Assembly: GCF_004770265.1 (NCBI RefSeq)
Contig: NZ_RQGQ01000017.1
Location: forward strand, 769,228-833,227
Direction: 5' to 3'
Source of the DNA: Leptospira congkakensis
Lineage (GTDB): Bacteria; Spirochaetota; Leptospiria; Leptospirales; Leptospiraceae
Length of the DNA stretch: 64,000 nucleotides
This document shows positions 36,376 to 45,449 of the stretch, one piece after another. The notes below the pieces were generated by a model. That model saw nothing but the letters and a program-made list of their open reading frames with translations. It was not told the DNA's origin and searched no databases. How positions within the stretch are numbered: position 1 is the first letter of the stretch; each line of letters opens with the position of its first letter. The translations under genes and the position numbers were made by a program.

Positions 36376-36440
36376 GCCCTTGATTCCGGGAAGGGCAAAA
36401 GACCTGCCAATTTGGGCTTACATTCAGAGGCCTGGCAGGT
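36376..36440 (-). promoter_or_regulatory. two hairpins ahead of abi, one masking its ribosome-binding site
   Basis: On the minus strand GCCCTT (36396-36391) pairs with AAGGGC (36382-36377), and the only Shine-Dalgarno-like bases of the abi gene, AAGG, lie inside that stem one base before the ATG. A second stem, ACCTGCCA / TGGCAGGT (36402-36409 / 36433-36440), lies just upstream. This could throttle translation of a potentially toxic product. Confidence 0.45.
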
Positions 36441-36601
36441 ATGCTATCTATCATGATCGGCCATCTCAGTAGATTCGCAAGTGAAAAATCATTTAGGTTT
36501 CGAAAATCATTTTTAAAAAGTTCATATTTTGGGTTGGGATTTCGCATTATAAAATGGTAAAAAATAAGGCTGGCAAGGAAAAAATAACCAGAAAATGAAT
36601 G

Positions 36602-39481
36602 TCAGACGATTTGTATTTTGCCGTAAAATAAAACAGTTTCATCTGTTACAAATTTAGCTTTCTTTTCCATTTCCTCTAAGAATTTTTCCTTTTCTTCATC
36701 AATAGAACGCCGTGCCATTTCAAAACTCTTCCAGGCCTCATCCCTTCTTTTTTCGATTTCTTTTCTTTCTCTTTCCAACTTTAATCTGTCAGTTAGGTTC
36801 CCTGCATCTTTTGCTTGTTTTTTGCGAATTTTGATTTCCTCATCAAAAGACTTGAGTTCTTTTTGTAGACTCAATCGTTTGTCATCGGCCCAGGCATCCA
36901 GTTTTTCATATTCTTTTGTAAAAAGATCTTGGTTTCTTAAGTCTCGATTGATTAAGGTTTGGTTCTTTTTGTTTGAATGAATCTCTTCTAATTTAGTTGT
37001 TCTTGAATTTAAATCTTTCTCTACATAAGGTTTCCACTGACAAGATCTAGAAAATAGACGAATTGCTTGTTCGTTGTCTAAGGTTGAGCCATCTTCCCAC
37101 AGAATTGTTATTAAAAGGACTTCTTCTTTCTCAAAACTATCCAAAGTCCAAAGTGTAGCCAAAATATCGCCCTGTTTATTTTTTATATTCGCGTAACTCT
37201 GATCAATTCTATCTTTGCTTAGAGTAAATTTCAATATACCATCTTCTGGAATTGATTCATTGACTGCAGCTTCCAAGATTTTTTTGGCAAGGGGATGGTT
37301 AGAATGGAATGAGTTTTCCTGAAATAAAGATTTTCCCATCCGGTAGTGGCCAAGTTGAATTGGAAGAGATAGAAATGGGTTAGAGTCTAAACGGAAACTA
37401 AGATCTAAGTCATTTGTTTTTCCATGTTTATGTATGGCATCCTTTGTTAAAATCCATAGTAATTTAGTTTGGCGATCGAACAAAATCTCACTTTCTTCCA
37501 TTCGGATCTTAAGCTTTTCTTGGACAATTTCATCAAAGTTTGTAAGTAACTTTTCTCTAGTTTCTTTTATTCTTTCATTTATATCCGATTGAAGCTCAGA
37601 TTGAAGTTTATCAAATGCATCTTGGATTTCTTCTTTGGTACGACAAGATTGGAAAATTTCTGCAATTCTTTTTTCAAAATCAACTCCAGTTTCAACGTTT
37701 CCAAGAACTTCGTCGCTTGCTCCAAATACACCACTGAATAATTGAAATTTTTCGCTTAACAATTCGTATACGCGTACATCGGCCAGGTTCTTTTTATTTA
37801 GGAAATTAACGACTACGACATCAAAATTTTGACCATATCTGTGGCATCTTCCGATCCTTTGTTCAATCCTTTGTGGATTCCATGGTAAATCGTAATTTAC
37901 AACGATAGAACAAAATTGAAGATTGATTCCTTCGGCTGCAGCTTCTGTTGCTATTAAAATTTGCCTTTTTTCTTTAAATTCTTCTACAAGTGCAGCCCTA
38001 ATATCTGCTGTCTTAGAACCAGAAATTTTATCTGTTCCTTTATACTTTTCCATCCAAGATTGAAATATCTTCTTTGAAGTATCATCATTATTGGAACCAT
38101 TGAATAACAAGATTTGATTCGCATAACCATTGATTGATAAAAAGTCGAATAGATAGTTTTGGGTGCGTCTTGACTCTGTAAAAATAACAGCTTTTTTGGC
38201 TCCACCTAATCTTTCCATTTCGGAAAACGCTTGTCCAAGTCCAGTGAGTAGTACTTCGGCTTTGCTATTGGCTTGGATATTATTAGCAAGTGCTAAATAC
38301 TCTTTTAATTCTTTGATTTCCGCTCTTAAATCTTCTGCTGATTCAACCAGAAGATGATTTTCAGGAATAGATTTTTGAGTTTGAAAATCAGACCATTCTT
38401 CTTTTATTTCTTCATATTCTTCAAAGTCGTCTGCAATTAACTTTTCGATCTCTAAATCGAGAGAGGTATCAGAAACTCCTAGTTTTTTTTCTAATCTATC
38501 TACTAATGCCTGCAAAGTACCAGCTATTGCATAAGTGGAAGAAGCGAGGAGTTTGCGTAAAATTAAAGTCATTAGTTTCCTTTGACTTTTTGGAAGAGCG
38601 GCTAAGTTTTCCCGTTGTAAATAAGCACTAATCCATTCGTGTAAACGATCTTCGTCTGCGTTTGGGATAAACTCTTTTGTAATAGGAATTCTCTTTGTAT
38701 ATTTGATATATTCTAATACTTGTTTGCGAAGAGTTCTTTTGCAAATTCCTTCGATTCTGTTTTTAAGTAACTGAAGTTGTTCTTCTGATTGGATTCGCAA
38801 AAACTGCTGTGAAAAACTATCAAAATCACCAAATGTTTGTTCGTCGATGATGCTTACTAATCCATACAATTCGCTGAGTGAATTTTGAAGTGGAGTTGCA
38901 GTAAGGAGAAGTTTAAAACGACTACGTAAACTTTCTTTTATTGTATTTGCGATAACATTGGACTCTTTATAAACATTTCTGAGTCGATGAGCCTCGTCTA
39001 AGACTACGAGATCCCAAGAAATCTGAGAAATTTCGAATGCTTTCGCTTTGGCAAATTGATATGAAACTATAACTACTTTTTCGTTGTTAAAAGGATTATG
39101 AATTCCACTTTTTTGAATTGAATTGAAATTTTTTCCTTCGATAATTTCAGACTTTAAATGGAATTTCTCTTGTAGCTCACCACTCCATTGTTTCCTTAAA
39201 TTTGCAGGTGCAATAATCAATATTCTTTTTTTTTCTTCGGACAAAAATTGGGTAAGTACAAGCCCAGCTTCAATTGTTTTTCCTAGGCCCACTTCATCGG
39301 CCAAGATTACTCCTCTTGATAAAGGAGATTCTAATGCAAATAAAGCGGCATCTAATTGATGCGGATTCAAATCTACCTGAGCACCCAGCATAGCCTTTCC
39401 AAGTCTCTCTGGATCACCAGACGCACGTTTTCTGGTCAGTTCTAAGGCGAGAATTTTTCTTTGGTGTGGAACTAAGTTCAT
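36602..39481 (-). CDS. SNF2/RapA-like helicase of the defence locus
   Basis: A 959-residue SNF2-family ATPase. Walker A is LADEVGLGKTIEAGL (65-69 core), DEAH is at 162-165 with LDEAHRLRN, then LLLTATPLQN and, in the second RecA domain, EGINLQF followed by NPQRIEQRIGRCHRYGQ. The closest general relatives are HepA/RapA-type ATPases. The last ~110 residues are a charged coiled coil (KELKSFDEEIKIRKK and EKEKFLEEMEKKAKF). No nuclease domain is visible. Many type III-like loci carry a SNF2 ATPase next to Mod and Res, so it likely belongs to the same defence unit, although 227 bases separate it from abi. Confidence 0.88.
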   Translation of the reverse strand: MNLVPHQRKILALELTRKRASGDPERLGKAMLGAQVDLNPHQLDAALFALESPLSRGVILADEVGLGKTIEAGLVLTQFLSEEKKRILIIAPANLRKQWSGELQEKFHLKSEIIEGKNFNSIQKSGIHNPFNNEKVVIVSYQFAKAKAFEISQISWDLVVLDEAHRLRNVYKESNVIANTIKESLRSRFKLLLTATPLQNSLSELYGLVSIIDEQTFGDFDSFSQQFLRIQSEEQLQLLKNRIEGICKRTLRKQVLEYIKYTKRIPITKEFIPNADEDRLHEWISAYLQRENLAALPKSQRKLMTLILRKLLASSTYAIAGTLQALVDRLEKKLGVSDTSLDLEIEKLIADDFEEYEEIKEEWSDFQTQKSIPENHLLVESAEDLRAEIKELKEYLALANNIQANSKAEVLLTGLGQAFSEMERLGGAKKAVIFTESRRTQNYLFDFLSINGYANQILLFNGSNNDDTSKKIFQSWMEKYKGTDKISGSKTADIRAALVEEFKEKRQILIATEAAAEGINLQFCSIVVNYDLPWNPQRIEQRIGRCHRYGQNFDVVVVNFLNKKNLADVRVYELLSEKFQLFSGVFGASDEVLGNVETGVDFEKRIAEIFQSCRTKEEIQDAFDKLQSELQSDINERIKETREKLLTNFDEIVQEKLKIRMEESEILFDRQTKLLWILTKDAIHKHGKTNDLDLSFRLDSNPFLSLPIQLGHYRMGKSLFQENSFHSNHPLAKKILEAAVNESIPEDGILKFTLSKDRIDQSYANIKNKQGDILATLWTLDSFEKEEVLLITILWEDGSTLDNEQAIRLFSRSCQWKPYVEKDLNSRTTKLEEIHSNKKNQTLINRDLRNQDLFTKEYEKLDAWADDKRLSLQKELKSFDEEIKIRKKQAKDAGNLTDRLKLERERKEIEKRRDEAWKSFEMARRSIDEEKEKFLEEMEKKAKFVTDETVLFYGKIQIV

Positions 39482-39840
39482 TAAGAAAGGTGATAGGATA
39501 TTGAATAGTTTTAGAAAGATACGCTCACAAAATGTTAAAAAAATTTAATCAAATTGCCTAAGCATTCAAGATTCGACTTCTTTTTTTATTAACGTCAAGA
39601 TTTTTTTTGAGAAATCTGGTCTTTCATTAAGAATTAAATCTAGAAGATGCGTTAGTTGGTAGATCTTTTGTCTTTTGTTTTTATATCAACGTTTATCTCG
39701 AACCATGGGTCAATCCCCGCGCCAGCGATAGAAGCGGAAATCCGAAGGATTGGAACGGATAGCGTGGTCGTTACTAGAAGGAAAATTAGATCGACTAACG
39801 GATTCGAGGCGCCCGAAGAAAATAGGAGATAGTATTTATA
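39482..39840. other. intergenic region with a repeat remnant
   Basis: No gene believed. The segment about 39710-39815 is GC-richer and carries GCGCCAG, ATCCGAAGG and CGAGGCGCC (39805-39813), the same words in the same order as the element at 51672-51794. A 75-codon minus frame over it is an artefact of this repeat. The 5' part probably includes the promoter of the SNF2 gene. Confidence 0.45.
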
Positions 39841-39841
39841 A

Positions 39842-39876
39842 AATAAAAAAGCACCGAAGTTTCCCTCGATGCTTTT
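39842..39876 (-). terminator. rho-independent terminator for the dehydratase operon
   Basis: On the minus strand a stem AAAAGCATCGA / TCGGTGCTTTT (39876-39866 / 39857-39847, one mismatch) closes an eight-base loop and is followed by TTTTTTATTT. It lies about 70 bases after the stop of the leftward MaoC-like gene. Confidence 0.8.
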
Positions 39877-39943
39877 CAAGTTTTTGATTCCGTTTCGATT
39901 CTGTATTAAAAAATCAGAATGAAATCAAATTGTGAATTTTTAA

Positions 39944-40363
39944 CTACACTGCGTTGACGACTAAATCTCCACCGGCTTTCACTTCGCCAGCTTCGTTTTT
40001 TGCTTCTACAAGTACAGTTACTGTTTTTTTACCATCTTTTTCAAATTTCTTTTTGATGGTTCCAACGATTGTTAGTTTTTCGCCGAGTTTCGTCATGGCT
40101 TTGAAAGTCACACCAAAGTATGCGATGTCTTTTTGTTCAGCCCAAGAAGTACAAAGTCTTCCTACTTGCGCCATTACGTACATACCGTGAGAAATGGTTC
40201 CGTCAAGGCCTGCTTTTCTTGCGAAGTCAGGATCGTTGTGAATAGGGTTAAAATCTCCAGATGCTCCCGCATAACGAACTAAATTTGCATGTTCGATGAC
40301 TGGGATGTCGAGGGAAGGAAGAGTCTGACCAACTTCTACTTTATCAAATTCGATTTTTGCCAT
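39944..40363 (-). CDS. MaoC-like (R)-specific hydratase/dehydratase subunit
   Basis: A 139-residue hot-dog protein. The hydratase-2 motif with catalytic Asp and His is present as YAGASGDFNPIHNDPDFAR, with GTISHGMYVMAQ behind it. The general reaction is dehydration of (3R)-hydroxyacyl thioesters or the reverse hydration. It lies 15 bases after a second hot-dog gene, and together they look like the B and A subunits of a HadAB-type dehydratase, in which only the B subunit carries the catalytic pair. Probably takes part in fatty acid elongation or beta-oxidation. Confidence 0.88.
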   Translation of the reverse strand: MAKIEFDKVEVGQTLPSLDIPVIEHANLVRYAGASGDFNPIHNDPDFARKAGLDGTISHGMYVMAQVGRLCTSWAEQKDIAYFGVTFKAMTKLGEKLTIVGTIKKKFEKDGKKTVTVLVEAKNEAGEVKAGGDLVVNAV

Positions 40364-40378
40364 TGTTAGCCTCCTGTA

Positions 40379-40822
40379 TTAATCCTTACGAATGAATATC
40401 GCCATCTCAGCAGAGAGGATGGGATCATTTTTTTCATCATAGATGGTTGTTTTGAAAGTTACGATTTCTGCTCTTCCTGATTTTACATCAGAAATTTCGG
40501 ACTGTGCGTATACTTTGCCCGGATACAGAATTTTGTGGTACGTATACTCTTCTTTTAAGTGAAGGATTTTGGAAAGGTCGATACCGAGTTCGGCCATATC
40601 GTTCCAAATCTTCGGGTATCCCCAAAACATAATGACTGTAGGGAAAGTTGGTGGAGCAGGAACATCAGAGTATCCGGCTTTTTTAGCTTCTTCTACGTCA
40701 AAATAGATTGGGTTTTTTTCGTTAATGGCGAGGCAGAATTCTTTGATCTTTCCTCGTTCCACTGTGAAATCAAAACGATCTAGTTTTTTTCCAACTATAT
40801 CTTTGGTTATTGCCATTGGCAT
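40379..40822 (-). CDS. FAS1-type dehydratase N-terminal (HadA-like) subunit
   Basis: A 147-residue hot-dog protein beginning [20 protein letters not shown]. It resembles the non-catalytic HadA subunit: the text [19 protein letters not shown] parallels the MaoC family motif, but the Asp-His pair is missing and is replaced by Asn-Glu-Lys-Asn and Tyr; [13 protein letters not shown] follows. It presumably binds the acyl tail while the neighbouring subunit provides the active site. Its stop is 15 bases before the MaoC-like start, and it lies 8 bases after the alpha/beta hydrolase gene, so all three form an operon. Confidence 0.8.
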   Translation of the reverse strand: MPMAITKDIVGKKLDRFDFTVERGKIKEFCLAINEKNPIYFDVEEAKKAGYSDVPAPPTFPTVIMFWGYPKIWNDMAELGIDLSKILHLKEEYTYHKILYPGKVYAQSEISDVKSGRAEIVTFKTTIYDEKNDPILSAEMAIFIRKD

Positions 40823-40830
40823 TTATCTCC

Positions 40831-41697
40831 TTAGTGTTTGTCGATCCAAGCAACTAACTCTTTAAAGACGATAGCTCTGTCTTTCGGGAGTTCGTTCATG
40901 GTTTCGTGGTACAATCCGTCAAAAATTTTCATTGTTTTGTCTTTGGAATTTACCTTTTCAAAGGCATCCAAAGTTCCTTGGACAAGGGCGATTTGGTCAT
41001 CCTTTCCATGGAACATATAAATTGGTACATTGATTTTCGTAGCTGATTCCAATGCGAGACCGTAACAGTTGAGTAAGTAGTCACCTAAGTAGGCTCCTAC
41101 GTTTCCGTGCACCAATGGATCTTTTACATAGGCGTCCACTACAGACTGGTCATGAGAAATCATTTTGACATCGAGTCCAGTGGGAACTGTTAAAGTGGGT
41201 GCTAGTTTTGCTAAAAATCCACCGGCCCCTTTTTTGATGTCCATCACTAGGTCTGTTTTGACTTTGATCGGAAGGGCACTACAGATGTAAGCATCTAAAT
41301 CATTTTGGTAGTTGTCTGTGGCAGTATAAAGAAAGGTAACAGCAGCACCCATAGAGTGACCAAGTAAAGTTACCTTACTGACACCTTCGTTACGTTTGGC
41401 GATATCGATGAGTTCTTTGAGGTCAGCAAAAAAATCAGAGAAATGAGTGATGACACCGCGACGTCCATCGGATTTACCATGACCTCTCGCATCGATCAGG
41501 TAAATGGCGTAATTGTGATCCGCCAAGGCTTCCAACAAAAAGTTGTAACGACCACCGTGTTCCCCAATTCCGTGGTGGACAACGAGCACACGTTTGACAC
41601 CGGACTTTGGACGATAGATTTGGTAATAAATCGATCCGCCGTCTTTGTTTTGAAAGGTAGACTCCTCACGGGAGTAGGCTTGTTCCCAATTACTCAT
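40831..41697 (-). CDS. alpha/beta hydrolase, monoacylglycerol lipase-like
   Basis: A 288-residue soluble hydrolase from ATG at 41697 (a longer frame to 41769 would cross the divergent gene). The oxyanion region is VVHHGIGEHGGRY and the nucleophile elbow LLGHSMGAAVTF supplies the catalytic Ser; the acid lies near FHGKDDQI and the His near DGLYHETMNE. IDARGHGKSDGRRG is typical of monoacylglycerol lipases. It would cleave glycerides or similar esters in the cytoplasm. First gene of the operon with the two dehydratase subunits, suggesting a lipid pathway. Divergent from the sulfatase-like gene. Confidence 0.88.
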   Translation of the reverse strand: MSNWEQAYSREESTFQNKDGGSIYYQIYRPKSGVKRVLVVHHGIGEHGGRYNFLLEALADHNYAIYLIDARGHGKSDGRRGVITHFSDFFADLKELIDIAKRNEGVSKVTLLGHSMGAAVTFLYTATDNYQNDLDAYICSALPIKVKTDLVMDIKKGAGGFLAKLAPTLTVPTGLDVKMISHDQSVVDAYVKDPLVHGNVGAYLGDYLLNCYGLALESATKINVPIYMFHGKDDQIALVQGTLDAFEKVNSKDKTMKIFDGLYHETMNELPKDRAIVFKELVAWIDKH

Positions 41698-41780
41698 AGA
41701 TGTCAATGATGGATGATAGAAACCTAAAAAGAAAGAACTTTTCCTGTTCGTCCGAAACCAGTTTCCCAAACTGGTTCCAA

Positions 41781-44129
41781 ATGCGAGCGACTCTTCCTTT
41801 CGCCCTTACGATCTGTTTTTGTCTCCTAAGCTGTTTGAACAAATCGGAAAGACGTTTCCCCGTAGATTTGGTTTTGGAATTACAAAATGCTAAATCCAAA
41901 ATCGCAATTTCCAAAGATCCTATACCCTACCATTGGAAAAAAAATCCCGGTCGCCAAAGTGACCTTCCCCTGTCTCGCAAATGGGAAAACACACAAGTTA
42001 CATTCAATACAGATAAAGAGATATTTTTAAACCATTCCCTCGATTCCCTTTTTTTTCCCCCAGGCCAGGAGTATGAATTTAAAGTTTTAAAAGGAAGTTA
42101 CGCGTTTTCTTCGCTGATAGGATTGTTAGGCGAAAAAGAATTTCAAACTCAAATTTCTGGAAAATTCAAAATCTATTCCGGGGATACACTTTTAAAGGAA
42201 TGGGATCTTTCTGGGTCAGAAAAGGAAAGATGGACTCCTAAAAAAGAAATTTTGGAGATTGGAGAATCTGGATTTCTCAGACTCGTTTGGGAAAGTAAAG
42301 AGAGTTATCTTTTTGTCGGAGAACCTTTGTTATATCCAGATAATGGAACTTCTTCAGGAAACCAATTACCTGGACAGGGACAACCAAAATCTGTGATTCT
42401 AATTGTCATTGATTCCGCAAGGAAGGATTTTTTCGGGGCTTATGGGTATCCTCATTCTGTCACACCCGTGATGGATCAGATGGCAAAGGAATCGGTGTTT
42501 TTCGAAAACCCTTTTGCTAATGGGAACTGGACCAAACCTTCGATGATGTCATTTTTTCATTCGGAATATTCATCTAACCTTGGTTTGGGGAATTCTTGGT
42601 TTTCGACAAAACCCTACCAAAGAAAAGTTTATTATGGAAAAAAAAGAGACAACCTAGCCAAAACATTTCGGGAAGCGGGTTACTTTACCCAAACGATTAT
42701 GAATAATGTTTTCTTTTTGGATTACACTACGGTTGGTTTGGATTTGGGATTTCATAATTCTTTCCAGGTGGGAATGGACATCGTAGATACAGAGGTTCTC
42801 ACAAGCAAGGCTGTCCAATTTGTTTCCGAATACAAAGACAAACCTTACTTTTTACATTTTAATTTGAACACTCCTCATGCTTCTTATTCGCCACCACCAG
42901 AGGATATGGCTGCGGTTCGTTCCCTTGTTCCTTCCGATGTATTTTACAAATATGAATCTCCAGTCCAAAGATACTTGGGAGAGATGCATTATACAGACCG
43001 GGAAATTGGCCGGCTCGTCGAGGCTCTGAAAAAACAAGGTACTTACGACGAAACCATGATCATCGTCACAGGCGACCACGGAGAATTATTCAGTGCCCAT
43101 CATGATTATAGTTATCATTTCATTATGCAAACCCGGTTTGGTCATGGAGAAACTCATTATGATGAAGAAATCAATGTCCCTTACTTTATCAAACTCCCCA
43201 AATCCATCCAAGGGAGTTTAGGATCAGAACTTGCGAAAAATGCAAATGGGGGGCAAATCCGAATTTCAGGTCAGTCCTCTTTGTTGTCTCTCGCTCCTAC
43301 CATTCTGGGTTTTTTGGATTTATTGCCTAAGGAATCCACATACAAAGGTGTCGATTATTCTTCTTGCATTCGCATAACAGACATTTGCCCTAAAGAGAGT
43401 TTTATTTATACAGAAGGGAGGATGTCGGAATCGGTTCGGACAGAAAATTATAAATACATTCGTCGTTATCCAGGGTTTACTACAGTTAGGCGAACATCGG
43501 CAGGGGAACCACATACCATGGCCGAAGAATTGTATGACCTCACCAAAGACCCAGAGGAAAAAACCAACTTAAGTCCTTTGCCAGAAGGGGAAAAACTTTT
43601 ACAAATTGCAAGAGCCGACTTCCGTCGTGAGAATTTTTTAAAACGAAATCATTTGCGTGTTTTGATTCCCCCTTGTTCGGAATCTCTTTGTCGTGATTTT
43701 ATTTCTCTCAATGTCCAAGGATCCATTTACGATTGGGAAGTTTCGGATGCGGTCCAACTGATTTCCGGTTCGGCAAAAACAATTTCCTTACAAAAGGAAT
43801 CGAAAGCGACAAAAACAAATACAGTCCTCGGTGAAGAAGTCGTATTCAAAACGGTGAATCCAGAACTGGGAGCCTTCTTTAGTTTTTCGCGGAATGGAAA
43901 AACGATTCCTGTTCGTTTTGGAAGGTATGGATTGGAATACCAAAGGTCTATGAATCACTTAGAAGATTTGATTGTCTCGGAAAGACAGCCAGAAGGATTC
44001 CCATCTTCTCCTTTGCCTTGGGTGTATAACGATGGTGCCTTTAGTGGAACCAGAGAATCGGAAGTACAACGTGAGATGGGTAAAGAGGTAAAAAAAATAT
44101 TAGAAACCTGGGGATACATCCACGAATAA
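41781..44129 (+). CDS. sulfatase-superfamily lipoprotein with Thr nucleophile
   Basis: About 782 residues from ATG at 41781, giving a signal peptide ending in CLLSC, a lipobox; an earlier ATG at 41700 would leave just two bases to the divergent start at 41697. The alkaline-phosphatase/sulfatase core is clear: VILIVIDSARKDFFGAYGYP (metal Asp), GNWTKPSMMSF at the nucleophile and VTGDHGELF (metal Asp-His). The usual C/S-x-P-S-R formylglycine motif is T-x-P-S-M, so Thr replaces Cys and the enzyme cannot be activated as a sulfatase. It may be a phosphotransferase or phosphodiesterase at the cell surface. Confidence 0.85.
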   Translation: MRATLPFALTICFCLLSCLNKSERRFPVDLVLELQNAKSKIAISKDPIPYHWKKNPGRQSDLPLSRKWENTQVTFNTDKEIFLNHSLDSLFFPPGQEYEFKVLKGSYAFSSLIGLLGEKEFQTQISGKFKIYSGDTLLKEWDLSGSEKERWTPKKEILEIGESGFLRLVWESKESYLFVGEPLLYPDNGTSSGNQLPGQGQPKSVILIVIDSARKDFFGAYGYPHSVTPVMDQMAKESVFFENPFANGNWTKPSMMSFFHSEYSSNLGLGNSWFSTKPYQRKVYYGKKRDNLAKTFREAGYFTQTIMNNVFFLDYTTVGLDLGFHNSFQVGMDIVDTEVLTSKAVQFVSEYKDKPYFLHFNLNTPHASYSPPPEDMAAVRSLVPSDVFYKYESPVQRYLGEMHYTDREIGRLVEALKKQGTYDETMIIVTGDHGELFSAHHDYSYHFIMQTRFGHGETHYDEEINVPYFIKLPKSIQGSLGSELAKNANGGQIRISGQSSLLSLAPTILGFLDLLPKESTYKGVDYSSCIRITDICPKESFIYTEGRMSESVRTENYKYIRRYPGFTTVRRTSAGEPHTMAEELYDLTKDPEEKTNLSPLPEGEKLLQIARADFRRENFLKRNHLRVLIPPCSESLCRDFISLNVQGSIYDWEVSDAVQLISGSAKTISLQKESKATKTNTVLGEEVVFKTVNPELGAFFSFSRNGKTIPVRFGRYGLEYQRSMNHLEDLIVSERQPEGFPSSPLPWVYNDGAFSGTRESEVQREMGKEVKKILETWGYIHE

Positions 44130-44177
44130 TTGCTCGTATTCGCAAAGGGGTTCGTCTTATCTTAACTAGACAATTGT

Positions 44178-45446
44178 ATGAAAGATTCTTTTATTCCTCC
44201 TCGTTTTGAATTTCCCTTTGCTTTAGGACTGGACTTAGGTTTCCCCATTCTTTCCAAACTTCTCTTCAATATTGATGGAGTAGAAATCGCAAAAGAAGAT
44301 GAACTCCATCTCAAAGAAATCAAAAACAAAAGGGTGATGTATTTATCCAACCAACCGAGCGAAATCGAACCCATCATTGCTTATTACGTTGCGAATCAAA
44401 TCGGAACTAGATTTCACTTTATGACCTCCCGTAGTATTTTTAATTGGGCATTTGGTTTGGTAGGTGAGGTCATCAAACGAGTGGGTGCATTTTCTGTCAT
44501 TGCAGGAACTCTCAATCGAAATGCCATCAAGACCGCTAAACAAATCTTAGCCGAATCGGATGGAAAACTAGTGATGTATCCAGAAGGAATGGTTTCTGGT
44601 GAAAACGACAATTTGGTTTCGTTTATGCCCGGTGTGGCCCAAGTTTCTTTTTGGGGATTGGAAGCCGCTCTTACAAAAGATCCAAATGCAGAGTTATGGA
44701 TCCAACCTAGCTTTGTGAAATATAAAATTTCCGGTTCCCGTGATTCGATCCTTGCTGACATTGAAACTTCTCTTTCTCGGATTGAACGCAAACTTAAACT
44801 TTATCCTGGTGGAAGAACCTTACTCCGTCGGTTTTTAACTGTAGGTCGTGTGATGTTAGAAGAAACCGAATTTGAACTAGGAATTCCAAGAGCTGCAACC
44901 GAAGGAAAGGATTTTGATTACCGGTTGGGTCGGGCAAGGCACACGGCTCTCAACCTTGCGGCTTCCATTTTAAATGTGAAGTTTCATGAATCAGACAATG
45001 CCATCCAAAAAATTCGATTGTTGTTTATGTCATTGGATAGTTTGGCTGCGGGGGCTCCACTTTCTTCTACACCTAAAAATCTTACTGATCAAAATATTCG
45101 TAGAGCCAAACAGCTTGTGGACACAGCGTACGCATTTATCATTACCAAACCCAAAAATTTAATCCAATGGCCGTCTGCGGAACGTTTGATGGAATGTATT
45201 TGTAGTTTTGAAAAACATATTTTTGGAAAAACGGAATCAAGAGCAAGGGTTGCCCATGTAGTTGTGGCACCTGCCTTTTCCTTGGCACCATACTACCAAA
45301 CCTACCAGTCGAACAAAAAAGAAGCCATCCAAAGTTTACTCATCGAAATTCGTAAAGAAATGGAAGTACTTATGGAACGAGGAAAAAAGGTTAGCGAACC
45401 CATTGTCCCTCCATATTCTGTGGGACTCGATTTACAAATCGGTTAG
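44178..45446 (+). CDS. PlsC/GPAT-like acyltransferase with divergent catalytic motif
   Basis: A 422-residue protein with a lysophospholipid acyltransferase domain at about residues 45-230. The usual NHx4D motif is NQPSEIE at 58-64, with Gln for His and Glu for Asp. The later blocks are recognisable as VGAFSVIAGTLNR and LVMYPEGMVSGEN. The catalytic His is therefore missing and activity as a normal acyltransferase is uncertain. The C-terminal half (about 250-422) is an additional helical region of unknown role. It begins 48 bases after the sulfatase-like gene on the same strand and may be co-transcribed. Confidence 0.7.
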   Translation: MKDSFIPPRFEFPFALGLDLGFPILSKLLFNIDGVEIAKEDELHLKEIKNKRVMYLSNQPSEIEPIIAYYVANQIGTRFHFMTSRSIFNWAFGLVGEVIKRVGAFSVIAGTLNRNAIKTAKQILAESDGKLVMYPEGMVSGENDNLVSFMPGVAQVSFWGLEAALTKDPNAELWIQPSFVKYKISGSRDSILADIETSLSRIERKLKLYPGGRTLLRRFLTVGRVMLEETEFELGIPRAATEGKDFDYRLGRARHTALNLAASILNVKFHESDNAIQKIRLLFMSLDSLAAGAPLSSTPKNLTDQNIRRAKQLVDTAYAFIITKPKNLIQWPSAERLMECICSFEKHIFGKTESRARVAHVVVAPAFSLAPYYQTYQSNKKEAIQSLLIEIRKEMEVLMERGKKVSEPIVPPYSVGLDLQIG

Positions 45447-45449
45447 TCG

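Noticed and set aside
39652..39879. 75-codon minus-strand frame
   Set aside because: It covers an intergenic repeat and a terminator.
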